Origin: Streptomyces sp. NBC_01306
Lineage (GTDB): Bacteria > Actinomycetota > Actinomycetes > Streptomycetales > Streptomycetaceae
Length of the DNA stretch: 64,000 bases
Direction of reading: 5' to 3'
Assembly: GCF_026340465.1 (NCBI RefSeq)
Contig: NZ_JAPEPC010000001.1
Coordinates: 6,649,501 to 6,713,500 of the forward strand
Shown here: piece after piece, positions 50,920-59,310 of the stretch
Layout of the letters: every line of letters starts with the position of its first letter
Numbering within the stretch: the first letter of the stretch is position 1
Notes under the pieces: model-generated
The model's input: only the letters and a program-made list of their open reading frames with translations
The model's database searches: none
Told to the model about the DNA's origin: nothing
Made by a program: the position numbers and the translations under genes

Positions 50920-51003
50920 CCCGCCAACCTATCGGCGGGCAGGGACGCATCCTCGGCAGCTCGGGCAGATCAAGCTCGGCGACACGGAGGGCACAATGGG
51001 ACG

Positions 51004-51849
51004 GTGAACGAGGCGATACCGGTGATCCGGGACGTGGACCACGGCACCGCGAGGCTGCTGCCCGACGTCGACCGGGAGCGGGCCTGGCTGCTCACCGTCG
51101 ACGGCGCGCCCCAGTCGTATGTGGACCTGGACGATCCGGCGTATCTGGAGTTCGAGTACGCGCGCAGGCTCGGCCACGTCGTGGACTGCGCGGCCGGCCC
51201 CGGAGAACCGCTCGATGTCGTGCACCTCGGCGGGGGCGCCCTCACACTGCCCCGCTACGTGGCGGCGCTCCGGCCGGGATCGCGGCAGGACGTGGTGGAG
51301 GCGGACCGGGGACTGGTCGCCCTGGTCGCCGGGGAGCTGCCGCTGCCGCACGGTTCGGGGATCACCGTGCATGCCATGGATGCGCGGGGCTGGCTGGAGG
51401 GCAGACCCGCGGCATCGGCCGACGTACTGATCGCCGATGTCTTCGGCGGCTCCCGGGTGCCCGCGCACCTCACATCCGTCGAGTACGCGCGGTCGGCCGC
51501 CCGGGTGCTGCGCGACGGCGGGGTCTACGCGGCGAACCTCGCGGACGGCGCGCCTTTCGGCTTCCTGCGCACCCAACTCGCCGCATTCTCCGAGGTGTTC
51601 GCCGAGGTCGCGCTCATCGCCGAGCCGTCGGTGCTGCGCGGCCGGCGCTTCGGCAACGCGGTAATCGTCGCCTCGCAGACCGAGCTGGACACCGCGGCGC
51701 TGAGCCGCCGTACGGCCTCGGACGCTTTCCCCGCGCGGGTCGAGCACGGTGCGTCGCTGGCCCGGTTCACCGGTGGCGCCCGGCCGGTCACGGACGCGGA
51801 AGCGGTCGCCTCACCCGAGCCGCCCGACGGAGCTTTCAGCGTCGGCTGA
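51004..51849 (+). CDS. Spermidine synthase-like methyltransferase-fold protein
   Basis: A 281-aa protein. DLDDPAYLEFEYARRLGHVV, VHLGGGALTLPRYVAALRPG (nucleotide/SAM-binding glycine loop) and VVEADRGLVALVAGELPLPH are spermidine-synthase/SpeE-like. ASADVLIADVFGGSRVPAHL with VEYARSAARVLRDGG continues the fold. The gate-keeping polyamine-binding residues are not clear, so it may be a SAM-dependent enzyme of another kind. The GTG start is 6 nt after CACAAT (50992-50997), so the mRNA may be leaderless. It overlaps the convergent MFS gene by 39 bp. Confidence 0.8.
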   Translation: MNEAIPVIRDVDHGTARLLPDVDRERAWLLTVDGAPQSYVDLDDPAYLEFEYARRLGHVVDCAAGPGEPLDVVHLGGGALTLPRYVAALRPGSRQDVVEADRGLVALVAGELPLPHGSGITVHAMDARGWLEGRPAASADVLIADVFGGSRVPAHLTSVEYARSAARVLRDGGVYAANLADGAPFGFLRTQLAAFSEVFAEVALIAEPSVLRGRRFGNAVIVASQTELDTAALSRRTASDAFPARVEHGASLARFTGGARPVTDAEAVASPEPPDGAFSVG

Positions 51850-53184
51850 CGGCGCGGCGCCGGGGACGCGCTCCGGGGCGAGGACGTCAGCAGCGGTGTC
51901 AGCCGTGGCCGTACCCGAAGCCGCGAGGTCGGCGGCTGTCCGGTCCGCAGCCGTGCGGCGCGTCAGATTCCGTACGTCGGGCACACACAGCACCGCTGCT
52001 GTCAGCAGGGCCACCAGCCCCGCGCACCCCCACAGCGAGGCTGTCCGTCCGAACGCCTGCTCCGCGGGGCCCGCCAGGGCCGTGGCCAGCGGGAGCATCG
52101 CGAGCGAGCCGAGCCAGTCGTAGGCGGAGACCCGGGAGAACTTGTCCTCGGGGATCTCCTGGTGCAGCGCCGTCATCCAGGAGACGCCGAACGTCTCGAC
52201 CAGTACGCCGCTGAAGAACATCACGCACACCAGAGCGGCGAACGGGACGGGCACGGCGAGCGCCGCCGACGGCAGCGCCAGCGGGAAGACACACAGCGTC
52301 CCGGTCAGCAGCAGCCGGCGTGGTTTCCAGCGCGTCATGATCAGTGCCCCGCCGACCGTGCCCGCGCCGAAGGCGGCGAGCGACAGCCCCCAGGGGCCCG
52401 CGCCGCCCAGCGAATCCCGCGCGACCAGTGGCCCGTACACCGCCTCCGCGGCGCCGATGACGGCGTTGACCACGGCGAACTGCAGGATGATGCTCCACAG
52501 CCAGGGCCGCCCGATGACCTCGCGCCAGCCCTCCCGCAGATCGGCGAGCATCCCGCCGCCCGGTGCGCGCGGAGCGATATGGCTGACGTCGAGGAAGGCC
52601 CGGAGCGAACCGGCGACGGCGAAGGCCGCCGCGTCGACGGCGAGCACCCAGCCCGGTCCGATGGCGGCGATCAGCGCGCCGCCCAGCGCGGCGCCGCCGA
52701 TTCCCGCGCCCTGCATGGCCATCCGGTAGAACGCGAAGGCCCGGCCGGCCTCTTCTCCCCGGACGGTGGACAGCAGCATGCCCTCGGACGCGGGCGAGAA
52801 GAACGCCTGGCCCGTACCGCACAGCGCGGTGAGCACCATCATCTGCCAGAGCGGCGGGTGGCCGGTCAGGACCAGGATGGCGAAGGCGGCCTGGGACACG
52901 CAGTTCAGGCCGTTGGCCGCGACCATCACCCGGTGGCGCGGCAGCCGGTCGGCCAGCGCTCCGCCGATCAGCAGGAAGAGGACGAGGGGCAGTGTGCGGG
53001 CCGCGGCGAGCAGGCCCACGTCGCTGCTGTCGCCACCCGCGTCCAGCACCGCGAACGCCGAGGCGATCAGGGCTCCGTTGCTGCCCAGGCTCGTCACCAC
53101 GGCGGCCGCCGTGAGCAGGGTGTAGTTGCGCCCGGCCCACGCGGGGCGGCGGGAGTGCGGAGGGGCGGCGGCAGGAGACGTCAC
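51811..53184 (-). CDS. MFS transporter, MFS_3/enterobactin-exporter type
   Basis: A 457-aa membrane protein with twelve hydrophobic segments. Features are NYTLLTAAAVVTSLGSNGAL, LFLLIGGALADRLPRHRVMV (loop 2-3 motif), ALCGTGQAFFSPASEGMLLS and VCVMFFSGVLVETFGVSWMT. This group includes exporters of siderophores and macrolides. GTG 53184 is preferred; the open frame can also begin at a TTG, 53220. The C-terminal tail is Ala/Asp-rich. No biosynthetic gene is nearby. Confidence 0.85.
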   Translation of the reverse strand: MTSPAAAPPHSRRPAWAGRNYTLLTAAAVVTSLGSNGALIASAFAVLDAGGDSSDVGLLAAARTLPLVLFLLIGGALADRLPRHRVMVAANGLNCVSQAAFAILVLTGHPPLWQMMVLTALCGTGQAFFSPASEGMLLSTVRGEEAGRAFAFYRMAMQGAGIGGAALGGALIAAIGPGWVLAVDAAAFAVAGSLRAFLDVSHIAPRAPGGGMLADLREGWREVIGRPWLWSIILQFAVVNAVIGAAEAVYGPLVARDSLGGAGPWGLSLAAFGAGTVGGALIMTRWKPRRLLLTGTLCVFPLALPSAALAVPVPFAALVCVMFFSGVLVETFGVSWMTALHQEIPEDKFSRVSAYDWLGSLAMLPLATALAGPAEQAFGRTASLWGCAGLVALLTAAVLCVPDVRNLTRRTAADRTAADLAASGTATADTAADVLAPERVPGAAPSADAESSVGRLG

Positions 53185-53308
53185 TCTGGGACTATCGCTG
53201 CCGTCGCCCCTCCATGCCAAACGCCTGGGCGATGCCGATCCATTCGAAAACCGGGCGCAATCAGGCGGATTGGGTCAGATCGGGTCGGATTCCGTCAAGA
53301 ACCGAGCC

Positions 53309-54358
53309 TCAGTCGTCGCTCGCGCCCGTGGGCTTGCCCGCCAGTCGCACCGTGCTGAGGATCTTGTCGACCGTCGACTGGGGGATCGCCCCGGGGACGC
53401 CGGTGCTGTTGTAGAGGGAGAACGCCACGAAGTCGCCCGCGGAGTTCTTGAATCCGAAGGTGATGGCCTGGCCGTCGGTGGTGCACTTGGACTTCTTCGG
53501 CACGTTGGTCGCCCAGGCGCGGGCAAGACTGCCGGTGACCCCGGACTTGGTCGTGTACGGCTTCGACTTGGAGGTCTTCACCAGCTTCTTGTTCGGCTGG
53601 GTGTACGCGCCGTAGACCCACCAGGGCACCTGCTTCTCGGCGACATCCTGGGTGCTCTTGGCGCCGTCGGCCCCCTTCGTCCCCGCGCCGCCGAGTCCGG
53701 TGTCCTCGGTGTAGCCGTCCTTGTCGGAGTCCTCCGTGCACCACTTGGACTTGTAGAACGCTGGCGCCGACTGGCCGATCAGGGTCTTGCCCTTGTCGTC
53801 CTCGAAGCCGCTGAAGGTGCCCGAGGACGCCACCTCCCACTGCGGCGGTACGTCGAAGGCGGTGCCCCACTTCGGGTTCACGACGACCTTCCACCCGGCG
53901 ATGACCGGCTTGGGGCCCTCGCCCCCGGCTCGCGGGTTGGGAGCAGGCGCCGGGTTCTTCTGGTCCGTGGACGCGGACGCCGACGGGGACGGCGACTTCT
54001 TGTCGGCCTGGACCGTACCGCCCTTGTCGCCGTCGCCCTTGAACACGACCACGCCGGTGATCACCGCGGCGGCTACGACCGCCGTCGCGGAGATGATCGC
54101 GATGATCGTCGTCTTCTTCTTGTCCTCGGGCGAGCGGGGTGCGCCGGGCGGCGTTCCCACCGCGTACTGCGGAACCGTCGGCTGCTGGTACGGACTGGGC
54201 TGCTGGTAACCCTGCGGGGCTCCCTGCTGCGGAGGTCCTGGCTGAGGTTGTCCCTGCTGATAAGGGTTCGGCTGCTGGTACCCCGGCTGCTGATAGGGAT
54301 TCGGATTCTGGTCCTGCGGGTTCTGCTCGCCCCCGGGCGGCTGCTGTCCTGGCCACAT
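53309..54358 (-). CDS. Membrane-anchored protein with Gln/Pro-rich cytoplasmic tail
   Basis: A 349-aa protein. The first 70 residues are Gln/Pro/Tyr-rich (repeats of NPYQQPGYQQ and QPSPYQQPT type). A single membrane helix (TTIIAIISATAVVAAAVITG) lies near residue 90. A Ser/Pro linker leads to an extracytoplasmic domain with GWKVVVNPKWGTAFDVPPQW and four cysteines. The layout recalls actinobacterial membrane proteins of unknown function next to division or secretion genes. I do not recognise the outer domain. The Q/P tail may be an interaction or condensate-forming region. Confidence 0.75.
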   Translation of the reverse strand: MWPGQQPPGGEQNPQDQNPNPYQQPGYQQPNPYQQGQPQPGPPQQGAPQGYQQPSPYQQPTVPQYAVGTPPGAPRSPEDKKKTTIIAIISATAVVAAAVITGVVVFKGDGDKGGTVQADKKSPSPSASASTDQKNPAPAPNPRAGGEGPKPVIAGWKVVVNPKWGTAFDVPPQWEVASSGTFSGFEDDKGKTLIGQSAPAFYKSKWCTEDSDKDGYTEDTGLGGAGTKGADGAKSTQDVAEKQVPWWVYGAYTQPNKKLVKTSKSKPYTTKSGVTGSLARAWATNVPKKSKCTTDGQAITFGFKNSAGDFVAFSLYNSTGVPGAIPQSTVDKILSTVRLAGKPTGASDD

Positions 54359-54453
54359 GGCGAGTAACCATAGAGGTGACAGGGGCACGTCGCTACGGCC
54401 GCCCCCGGCCCGGTATGGCCAAGCCGACCTACTCGCGGGTAACCTCCCGTTCC

Positions 54454-54906
54454 ATGACCGCAGAACAGATGTCCGCAGGCGAGCTGCTCGCTGCCACCGT
54501 GCCCATGGCCAGGACCCTCCAACTCGACTTCATCGAGACGACGCCGGAGCGGGCCGTCGTCCGGCTGCCGGACCAGGCCGACTTCCACAACCACGTCGGC
54601 GGACCGCACGCGGGCGCGATGTTCACCCTCGCGGAGTCGGCGAGCGGTGCGATCGTCATCGCCGCGTTCGGCGAGCAGATGTCGCGTGCCGTGCCGCTCG
54701 CGGTGCGCGCCGAGATCGACTACAAGAAGCTCGCCATGGGTGACGTCACGGCGACCGCCACGCTGGGCCGCCCGGTGGCCGATGTGGTGGCGGAGCTGGA
54801 CGCGGGGGAGCGCCCCGAGTTCCCGGTCCACATAGCGATCCGGCGTGCGGACGAGGCGGTCACCGGTGAGATGACGGTGGTCTGGACGCTGCGTCCGAAC
54901 TCCTGA
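54454..54906 (+). CDS. PaaI/DUF4442-type hotdog thioesterase
   Basis: A 150-aa hotdog-fold protein. The core is ADFHNHVGGPHAGAMFTLAE, where H-N-H-V-G-G-P-H is the helix-start motif of PaaI-like and DUF4442 thioesterases. RAEIDYKKLAMGDVTATATL and the last strands TGEMTVVWTLRPN follow. It probably hydrolyses a small acyl-CoA. ATG 54454 is chosen, though in-frame ATG at 54415 exists. It is divergent from the membrane-anchored protein with a 95-bp gap. Confidence 0.82.
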   Translation: MTAEQMSAGELLAATVPMARTLQLDFIETTPERAVVRLPDQADFHNHVGGPHAGAMFTLAESASGAIVIAAFGEQMSRAVPLAVRAEIDYKKLAMGDVTATATLGRPVADVVAELDAGERPEFPVHIAIRRADEAVTGEMTVVWTLRPNS

Positions 54907-54997
54907 TGCGTGACCGCTGACCGCTGACTCCTGAGTCATGACTTCAGGCTGCCGGGCCCTGGTTCCCGGCTCCTGAATCCCGGGTCCTGGCGGGCAG

Positions 54998-55020
54998 GGC
55001 GCCTCCCGCGTGGGGGCGCC
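54998..55020 (+). terminator. Short hairpin after the thioesterase gene
   Basis: Arms 54998-55006 and 55012-55020 pair over 9 bp including one G.U, loop CGCGT, followed by TTCTGCT. It is 92 nt after the stop. Confidence 0.55.
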
Positions 55021-55136
55021 TTCTGCTGTCCGCCACCGCCGCCGGGCGAGCGGGTAGGCTTCCCACAGGCGGCGCGGGGGGCGCGGGGGGCGCGCTTCCC
55101 GGTAGAGACGGGTACTTCGAAGGGCAGGGGCCGGCG

Positions 55137-55790
55137 GTGCACATCCAGGCGTGGCTGGAGACGATTCCGGCGGTGAGCATCTATCTGCTGGTCGCGGTGG
55201 TCATCGGGGTGGAGAGCCTCGGGATTCCGCTGCCGGGCGAGATCGTGCTGGTGAGCGCCGCCCTGCTGGCCTCACAGCAGGGCCATATCGACCCACTCGT
55301 ACTGGGCATCTGCGCCTCGGCGGGCGCGATTGTCGGTGACTCGATCGGGTACGCCATCGGGCGCAAGGGCGGACGTCCGCTGATCGCCTGGCTCGGCCGC
55401 AGATTCCCCGGACACTTCAGCGGGGCCAACATCGCCATGGCGGAGCGGTCCTTCGAGAAGTGGGGCATGTGGGCGGTGTTCTTCGGCCGTTTCATCGCCC
55501 TGCTCCGGATCTTCGCCGGGCCGCTGGCCGGCGTACTGCACATGCCGTACTGGAAGTTCCTCACCGCCAACGCACTCGGCGGCATCCTGTGGGCCGGCGG
55601 CACGACCGTCGCCGTCTACTACGTGGGCATCGTCGCCGAGTCGTGGTTCAAGAACTTCTCGTACGCGGGCCTGGCCGTGGCCGCAGTGCTCGGCGTGGCC
55701 TCGATGCTCATCATCAAGAACCGGGCGAAGAAGGCGCATGCCAAGGCCCAGGCGGCTGCCGAGACGCCGGAATCCGTACCTGCCGACTGA
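55137..55790 (+). CDS. DedA family membrane protein
   Basis: A 217-aa protein with five to six hydrophobic segments. Characteristic DedA elements are VIGVESLGIPLPGEIVLVSA (E and the P-G-E amphipathic motif), VGDSIGYAIGRKGGRPLIAW and FFGRFIALLRIFAGPLAGVL (R in the F-x-R-x3-P-like helix). DedA proteins flip undecaprenyl phosphate or related lipids. The GTG start is 76 nt after a TAGGCT hexamer. The C-terminus is cytoplasmic and Ala/Lys-rich. Confidence 0.9.
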   Translation: MHIQAWLETIPAVSIYLLVAVVIGVESLGIPLPGEIVLVSAALLASQQGHIDPLVLGICASAGAIVGDSIGYAIGRKGGRPLIAWLGRRFPGHFSGANIAMAERSFEKWGMWAVFFGRFIALLRIFAGPLAGVLHMPYWKFLTANALGGILWAGGTTVAVYYVGIVAESWFKNFSYAGLAVAAVLGVASMLIIKNRAKKAHAKAQAAAETPESVPAD

Positions 55791-55887
55791 ACCCACCCGC
55801 CCGCACCGCCCGCCCGCACGCGGTCATATACGGCAGCGGCCCGGCATCCAGCGGCTCAGCGGCCCGATATCTCAGCGGCCCAGCGCC

Positions 55888-56238
55888 TCAGCGGTCCGGC
55901 TGCCGGTCCGGGAAATGGATGACCTCGCAGTCGTCGAGAGCCACCATGCCCTCGGTGATCAGCTCGTCCAGCTGGGGCAGGAACGCCCGGACCTTTTCGG
56001 CGGCGTCCACGATCACCACGGCCACCGGCAGATCCTCACTCAGCGACAGCAGCCGCTGGGTGTGGATCAGCGACGAGGCGCCGAAGCCCTCGATGCCGCG
56101 GAAGACACTCGCCCCTGCCAGACCGGCTCGGTGGGCCCGGTGCACGATCTCCGAATACACCGGCTTGTGGTGCCAGAGGTCGGATTCCCCGACGAAGATG
56201 GTCGCCCGCAGGGCGGCCGTACCGCTGGGCACGGTCAT
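55888..56238 (-). CDS. DUF190 family protein
   Basis: A 116-aa PII-like small protein. ATIFVGESDLWHHKPVYSEI then VHRAHRAGLAGASVFRGIEG and FGASSLIHTQRLLSLSEDLP are the DUF190 signature. VAVVIVDAAEKVRAFLPQLD follows. The ATG overlaps the crcB stop by 4 nt, so it is coupled to a fluoride channel, a pairing seen in other bacteria. A nucleotide-sensing or channel-modulating role is suggested by the fold but unproven. Confidence 0.9.
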   Translation of the reverse strand: MTVPSGTAALRATIFVGESDLWHHKPVYSEIVHRAHRAGLAGASVFRGIEGFGASSLIHTQRLLSLSEDLPVAVVIVDAAEKVRAFLPQLDELITEGMVALDDCEVIHFPDRQPDR

Positions 56239-56732
56239 GTCTGCCTCCACGCCACTGCGCGGCGTGACACCCACACCGCGCTCCACACCGCTGCGAGAGC
56301 CGCGAGCAGCGTCAGTCCGAGATACGCCAGGCCGGTACTGGCGTGGCCGCCGTGCACCAACCGCTGGATGTCCACCGCGTAGGTGGAGAACGTGGTGAAT
56401 CCGCCGAGCACCCCGGTGCCGAAGAACGGGCGCACCAGCCGGTGCGCCGCCCACACATCGGTGATCACCACCATGAACACCCCGATCACGGCGCACCCCA
56501 CGACGTTCACCAGCAGGGTCGTCCAGGGGAAACCGCCGGCCTCGGTGGGCCAGAGCAGTCCGGCGCCGTAACGGGCCGACGCTCCGGCGACGCCACCGAG
56601 GGACACCACGGCCAGAACCGGCCACGGGCCGAACAGCGGACCGTGGCGCCGTGCACGCCGTGCGGCGGGCAGCGGCGGCGTACCGCCCGGGCCCTGCCCG
56701 GGCGGCTGATCCACTGTGCGGTCCGCACCCAT
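56235..56732 (-). CDS. crcB: Fluoride ion channel CrcB (Fluc)
   Basis: Exports fluoride. The 165-aa protein has four helices: LAVVSLGGVAGASARYGAGL, TTLLVNVVGCAVIGVFMVVI with the conserved Asn, RPFFGTGVLGGFTTFSTYAV with the phenylalanine/threonine track, and a last helix. About 40 extra hydrophilic residues precede the first helix. ATG 56732 follows GGAGACGGAG. No second crcB lies adjacent, so it would act as a homodimer or pair with a distant gene. A fluoride riboswitch was not found upstream. Confidence 0.92.
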   Translation of the reverse strand: MGADRTVDQPPGQGPGGTPPLPAARRARRHGPLFGPWPVLAVVSLGGVAGASARYGAGLLWPTEAGGFPWTTLLVNVVGCAVIGVFMVVITDVWAAHRLVRPFFGTGVLGGFTTFSTYAVDIQRLVHGGHASTGLAYLGLTLLAALAAVWSAVWVSRRAVAWRQT

Positions 56733-56829
56733 GGACTCCGTCTCCTGGTCGCAGGGCTCCGCGCACGGCACGGCTGCGCTTTCAGGCTAGCGTCGGGCTG
56801 CCCGGCCCCGCCATCCGGAGGCGGCGCGC

Positions 56830-57354
56830 TCAGCCCACGTCGCGGTGGCCCTTGGCCAGCTCCAGATACATCGCCGCGTTGAGCTTGATGCCCTCGCGCT
56901 CCTCGTCGGTCAGCTCGCGCTTGACCTTCGCCGGGACCCCCGCGACCAGTGAGCCCGGCGGGACCCGCATCCCCTGCGGGACGAGCGCCTGAGCGGCGAT
57001 CAGCGAACCGGTACCGATATGTGCGCCGTTGAGGACCGTGGCGCCCATCCCGACGAGTACATCGTCCTCGACCGTGCACCCGTGCAGCACCGCGTTGTGC
57101 CCCACGGACACCCGCTCGCCGACCGTGACCGGGAACCCCGGATCGACATGCACCGTGCAGTTGTCCTGGATGTTGCTGTCGGCGCCGACCACGATCGGCC
57201 CGCAGTCGGCCCGCAGCACCGTGTGGTACCAGACGCTGGAACCGGCGGCCAGTGTCACATCGCCGATGACGACGGACGTGGGCGCCGTGAACGACTGCGG
57301 GTCGACCACCGGCTCCCGGCCGCCGACACCGCTGATCAAGGACTGCTCCGCCAC
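56830..57354 (-). CDS. Gamma-class carbonic anhydrase family protein
   Basis: A 174-aa left-handed beta-helix protein. Hexapeptide repeats run from FTAPTSVVIGDVTLAAGSSV to GVPAKVKREL. Zinc-ligand histidines sit in DNCTVHVDPG and in SVGHNAVLHG, as in gamma-carbonic anhydrases and their PaaY/CaiE relatives. GTG 57354 follows AAGGAGACA and matches the family start (AEQSLISGVGGREP). The frame is open further upstream without homology. A separate short gap divides it from crcB. Confidence 0.88.
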   Translation of the reverse strand: MAEQSLISGVGGREPVVDPQSFTAPTSVVIGDVTLAAGSSVWYHTVLRADCGPIVVGADSNIQDNCTVHVDPGFPVTVGERVSVGHNAVLHGCTVEDDVLVGMGATVLNGAHIGTGSLIAAQALVPQGMRVPPGSLVAGVPAKVKRELTDEEREGIKLNAAMYLELAKGHRDVG

Positions 57355-57491
57355 TGCTGTCTCCTTGCTTCCCGCATCGCTTCCCGCGTTACCGGGACCC
57401 GTATGGTGCGCGCCCGCGCCTTCCGGCACCGTAAGCGACGCTGGGTCGAAGATCACAGCCCGCCCCTCTGATCGCCGCCCGGCCCGCTGAG

Positions 57492-57497
57492 TACGGT
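57492..57497 (+). promoter_or_regulatory. -10 element TACGGT of a probably leaderless gene
   Basis: TACGGT ends 6 nt before GTG 57504, which favours 57504 over the in-frame GTG 57498 directly after the hexamer. Confidence 0.4.
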
Positions 57498-57503
57498 GTG
57501 GGG

Positions 57504-58226
57504 GTGGCCCGGAACAGAAACACGTTCTCATCGCTGACATCCCGTGCGCTGCACGCCGGATGGCAGTGGATGCAGCGGGCGGGCGCGGTGACGGCGGAGC
57601 GGCCGGGGAAGCTGCGCTTCCGCCGGATCGGCACCGGAACGCGGCTCGCCTTCCCGCAGGGCGCCGTCTTCGGCGAACCCTGGATCGAGCTGGGCAACCA
57701 CTGCATCATCGGTGAACAGGTCACGCTCACCGCCGGGATGATGCCCGATCTGGACCTCGGCCCCGATCCCATCCTGACGCTGGGCGACGGTGTCGTGCTC
57801 GGGCGCGGCAGCCATGTGATCGCCGATACCAGGGTCACCGTCGGATCGGACACCTACTGCGGCCCGTACGTCTACATCACGTCCACGAACCACAGTTACG
57901 ACGATCCGCACGAGCCCGTCGGCAAGCAGTGGCCGCGGACCGCGCCTGTCGTGATCGGGCCGGGATGCTGGCTCGGGACCGGCGCGGTCATCCTGCCGGG
58001 CGCCCGGCTCGGCCGCAATGTCGTGGTCGCCGCGGGCGCGGTGGTACGCGGCGAGGTGCCCGACCATGCGGTGGTCGCCGGGGCGCCCGCGCGGATCGTA
58101 CGGAGCTGGGACGCGGAGAACGGGTGGCAGCCCCCGCTGCGTACACCGGCCCCCGTGCCGATTCCCGAGGGCGTCACCCCGGAGCAGCTGCTCGCCCTCG
58201 GCAGCCTGGAACCCGACGCTTCCTGA
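57504..58226 (+). CDS. Hexapeptide-repeat acyltransferase
   Basis: A 240-aa left-handed beta-helix protein of the maltose/galactoside O-acetyltransferase type. PILTLGDGVVLGRGSHVIAD, GSDTYCGPYVYITSTNHSYD (the catalytic-type histidine) and VVIGPGCWLGTGAVILPGAR with LGRNVVVAAGAVVRGEVPDH are visible coils. A basic N-terminal segment (LHAGWQWMQRAGAV) may bind membrane or partner. It is divergent from the gamma-carbonic anhydrase gene. The acceptor is unknown; cell-surface sugar is plausible. Confidence 0.85.
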   Translation: MARNRNTFSSLTSRALHAGWQWMQRAGAVTAERPGKLRFRRIGTGTRLAFPQGAVFGEPWIELGNHCIIGEQVTLTAGMMPDLDLGPDPILTLGDGVVLGRGSHVIADTRVTVGSDTYCGPYVYITSTNHSYDDPHEPVGKQWPRTAPVVIGPGCWLGTGAVILPGARLGRNVVVAAGAVVRGEVPDHAVVAGAPARIVRSWDAENGWQPPLRTPAPVPIPEGVTPEQLLALGSLEPDAS

Positions 58227-58229
58227 CCT

Positions 58230-58263
58230 GACTGCTCGCGCTGCCCGACTGCTCGCACTGCCC
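58230..58263. repeat. Two 17-bp tandem copies after the acyltransferase stop
   Basis: GACTGCTCGCGCTGCCC (58230-58246) is repeated with one change at 58247-58263; a degraded third copy follows. It begins 4 nt after the stop codon, in a 125-bp convergent gap. Confidence 0.6.
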
Positions 58264-58351
58264 GACCGCTCGGGCTCCCGCACGTCGTCTCGCACTGCCC
58301 GACCGCCCGGGCTTGCCGCCGGTCTCTCCCGTCAGCCGCGGCCCTCGCCCG

Positions 58352-59218
58352 TCAGCCGGTGGCGAGCAGTACCGTCCCCACCAGCGCGAGCCCCGCACCC
58401 GCGGCCTGTATCGCGCGCAGCCGCTCCTTGAGGAATCCGCGCGCGGCCAGCGCCGTGATCACCGGGTAGAGGGAGGCCAGGACCGCGGCGACGGTGACCG
58501 GCCCCGAGTGGGCGGCGAGCGAGTAGGTGCCGTTGGCCGCCACATCGGCGAGGCCGACGAAGGCGAGCGCCGGCAGCGACCGCAGGATCAGCCCCGCCCC
58601 GCCACCCTCGGGCAGTGCCCGCGCCCCGCGCCGCACCGAGACGTACAGGGCCGTCCCGCCGACCGCCACATTGGCGACGCGCTGGACGAACAGCGCGAGG
58701 AAGAGACCGGTGACGGTGGTGGAGGCCTCGGAGATCAAGGACATCACCGTGCCGAAGCCCACCGCGGCGATCAGCGTCAGCGCGACCGCCTGCCGCTGTA
58801 CCGGCGCTCCCCGCAGCTCGGGCCCGCCCGCGAGCACCACGCCTGCGACGGCCACGGCGATTCCGGCGAACTGCGGTACGCCGGGCCGTTCACCGAGCAC
58901 CAGCCCGACGCCGACCGGGACGACGACACCGAGTGAGCCGAGCGGCGACACCACGCCCATCGGGCCGAGTGCGAGAGCCTTGTAGAAGCTGAGCATCGCC
59001 ACCGGCCCCACCACACCGGCTGCCACGGCGAACCAGAGCTGCGGCCCGAATTCGCTCCAGCCGCCGGTGGCCACCACGATCGAGCCGAGCACCACCACGG
59101 CCACCGCCTGCGAGACGACGACCACCGTCAGCGCGGGTATCCGCCGGGTGAGGAGCCCGCCGCCGAAGTCGGCCAGCCCCCAGAGCAGGCTGGTGGCCAG
59201 GGCGAAGAGGGCAGTCAT
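58352..59218 (-). CDS. EamA/DMT-family transporter
   Basis: A 288-aa membrane protein with ten helices and two EamA repeats. The first begins FALATSLLWGLADFGGGLLT and ends at SLGVVVPVGVGLVLGERPGV. The second runs from ALTLIAAVGFGTVMSLISEA to LASLYPVITALAARGFLKER. The last is the family's S-x-x-P-x2-T-x7-E-like signature. DMT exporters move amino acids, nucleosides or drugs. It is divergent from an XRE-cupin regulator across 92 bp, a common repressor-exporter pairing. Confidence 0.88.
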   Translation of the reverse strand: MTALFALATSLLWGLADFGGGLLTRRIPALTVVVVSQAVAVVVLGSIVVATGGWSEFGPQLWFAVAAGVVGPVAMLSFYKALALGPMGVVSPLGSLGVVVPVGVGLVLGERPGVPQFAGIAVAVAGVVLAGGPELRGAPVQRQAVALTLIAAVGFGTVMSLISEASTTVTGLFLALFVQRVANVAVGGTALYVSVRRGARALPEGGGAGLILRSLPALAFVGLADVAANGTYSLAAHSGPVTVAAVLASLYPVITALAARGFLKERLRAIQAAGAGLALVGTVLLATG

Positions 59219-59310
59219 CGGGGCCTCGCAGTACAGTGCGGTGAATCGTTGGGTGCACCACACCGTAGTGCAAGATATTGAACCCTGTCATCCAGAATAA
59301 TGGACGGAAT

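Noticed and set aside
56733..56830. Fluoride (crcB) riboswitch upstream of crcB
   Set aside because: The 97-bp gap lacks the conserved pseudoknot-forming segments I would expect.
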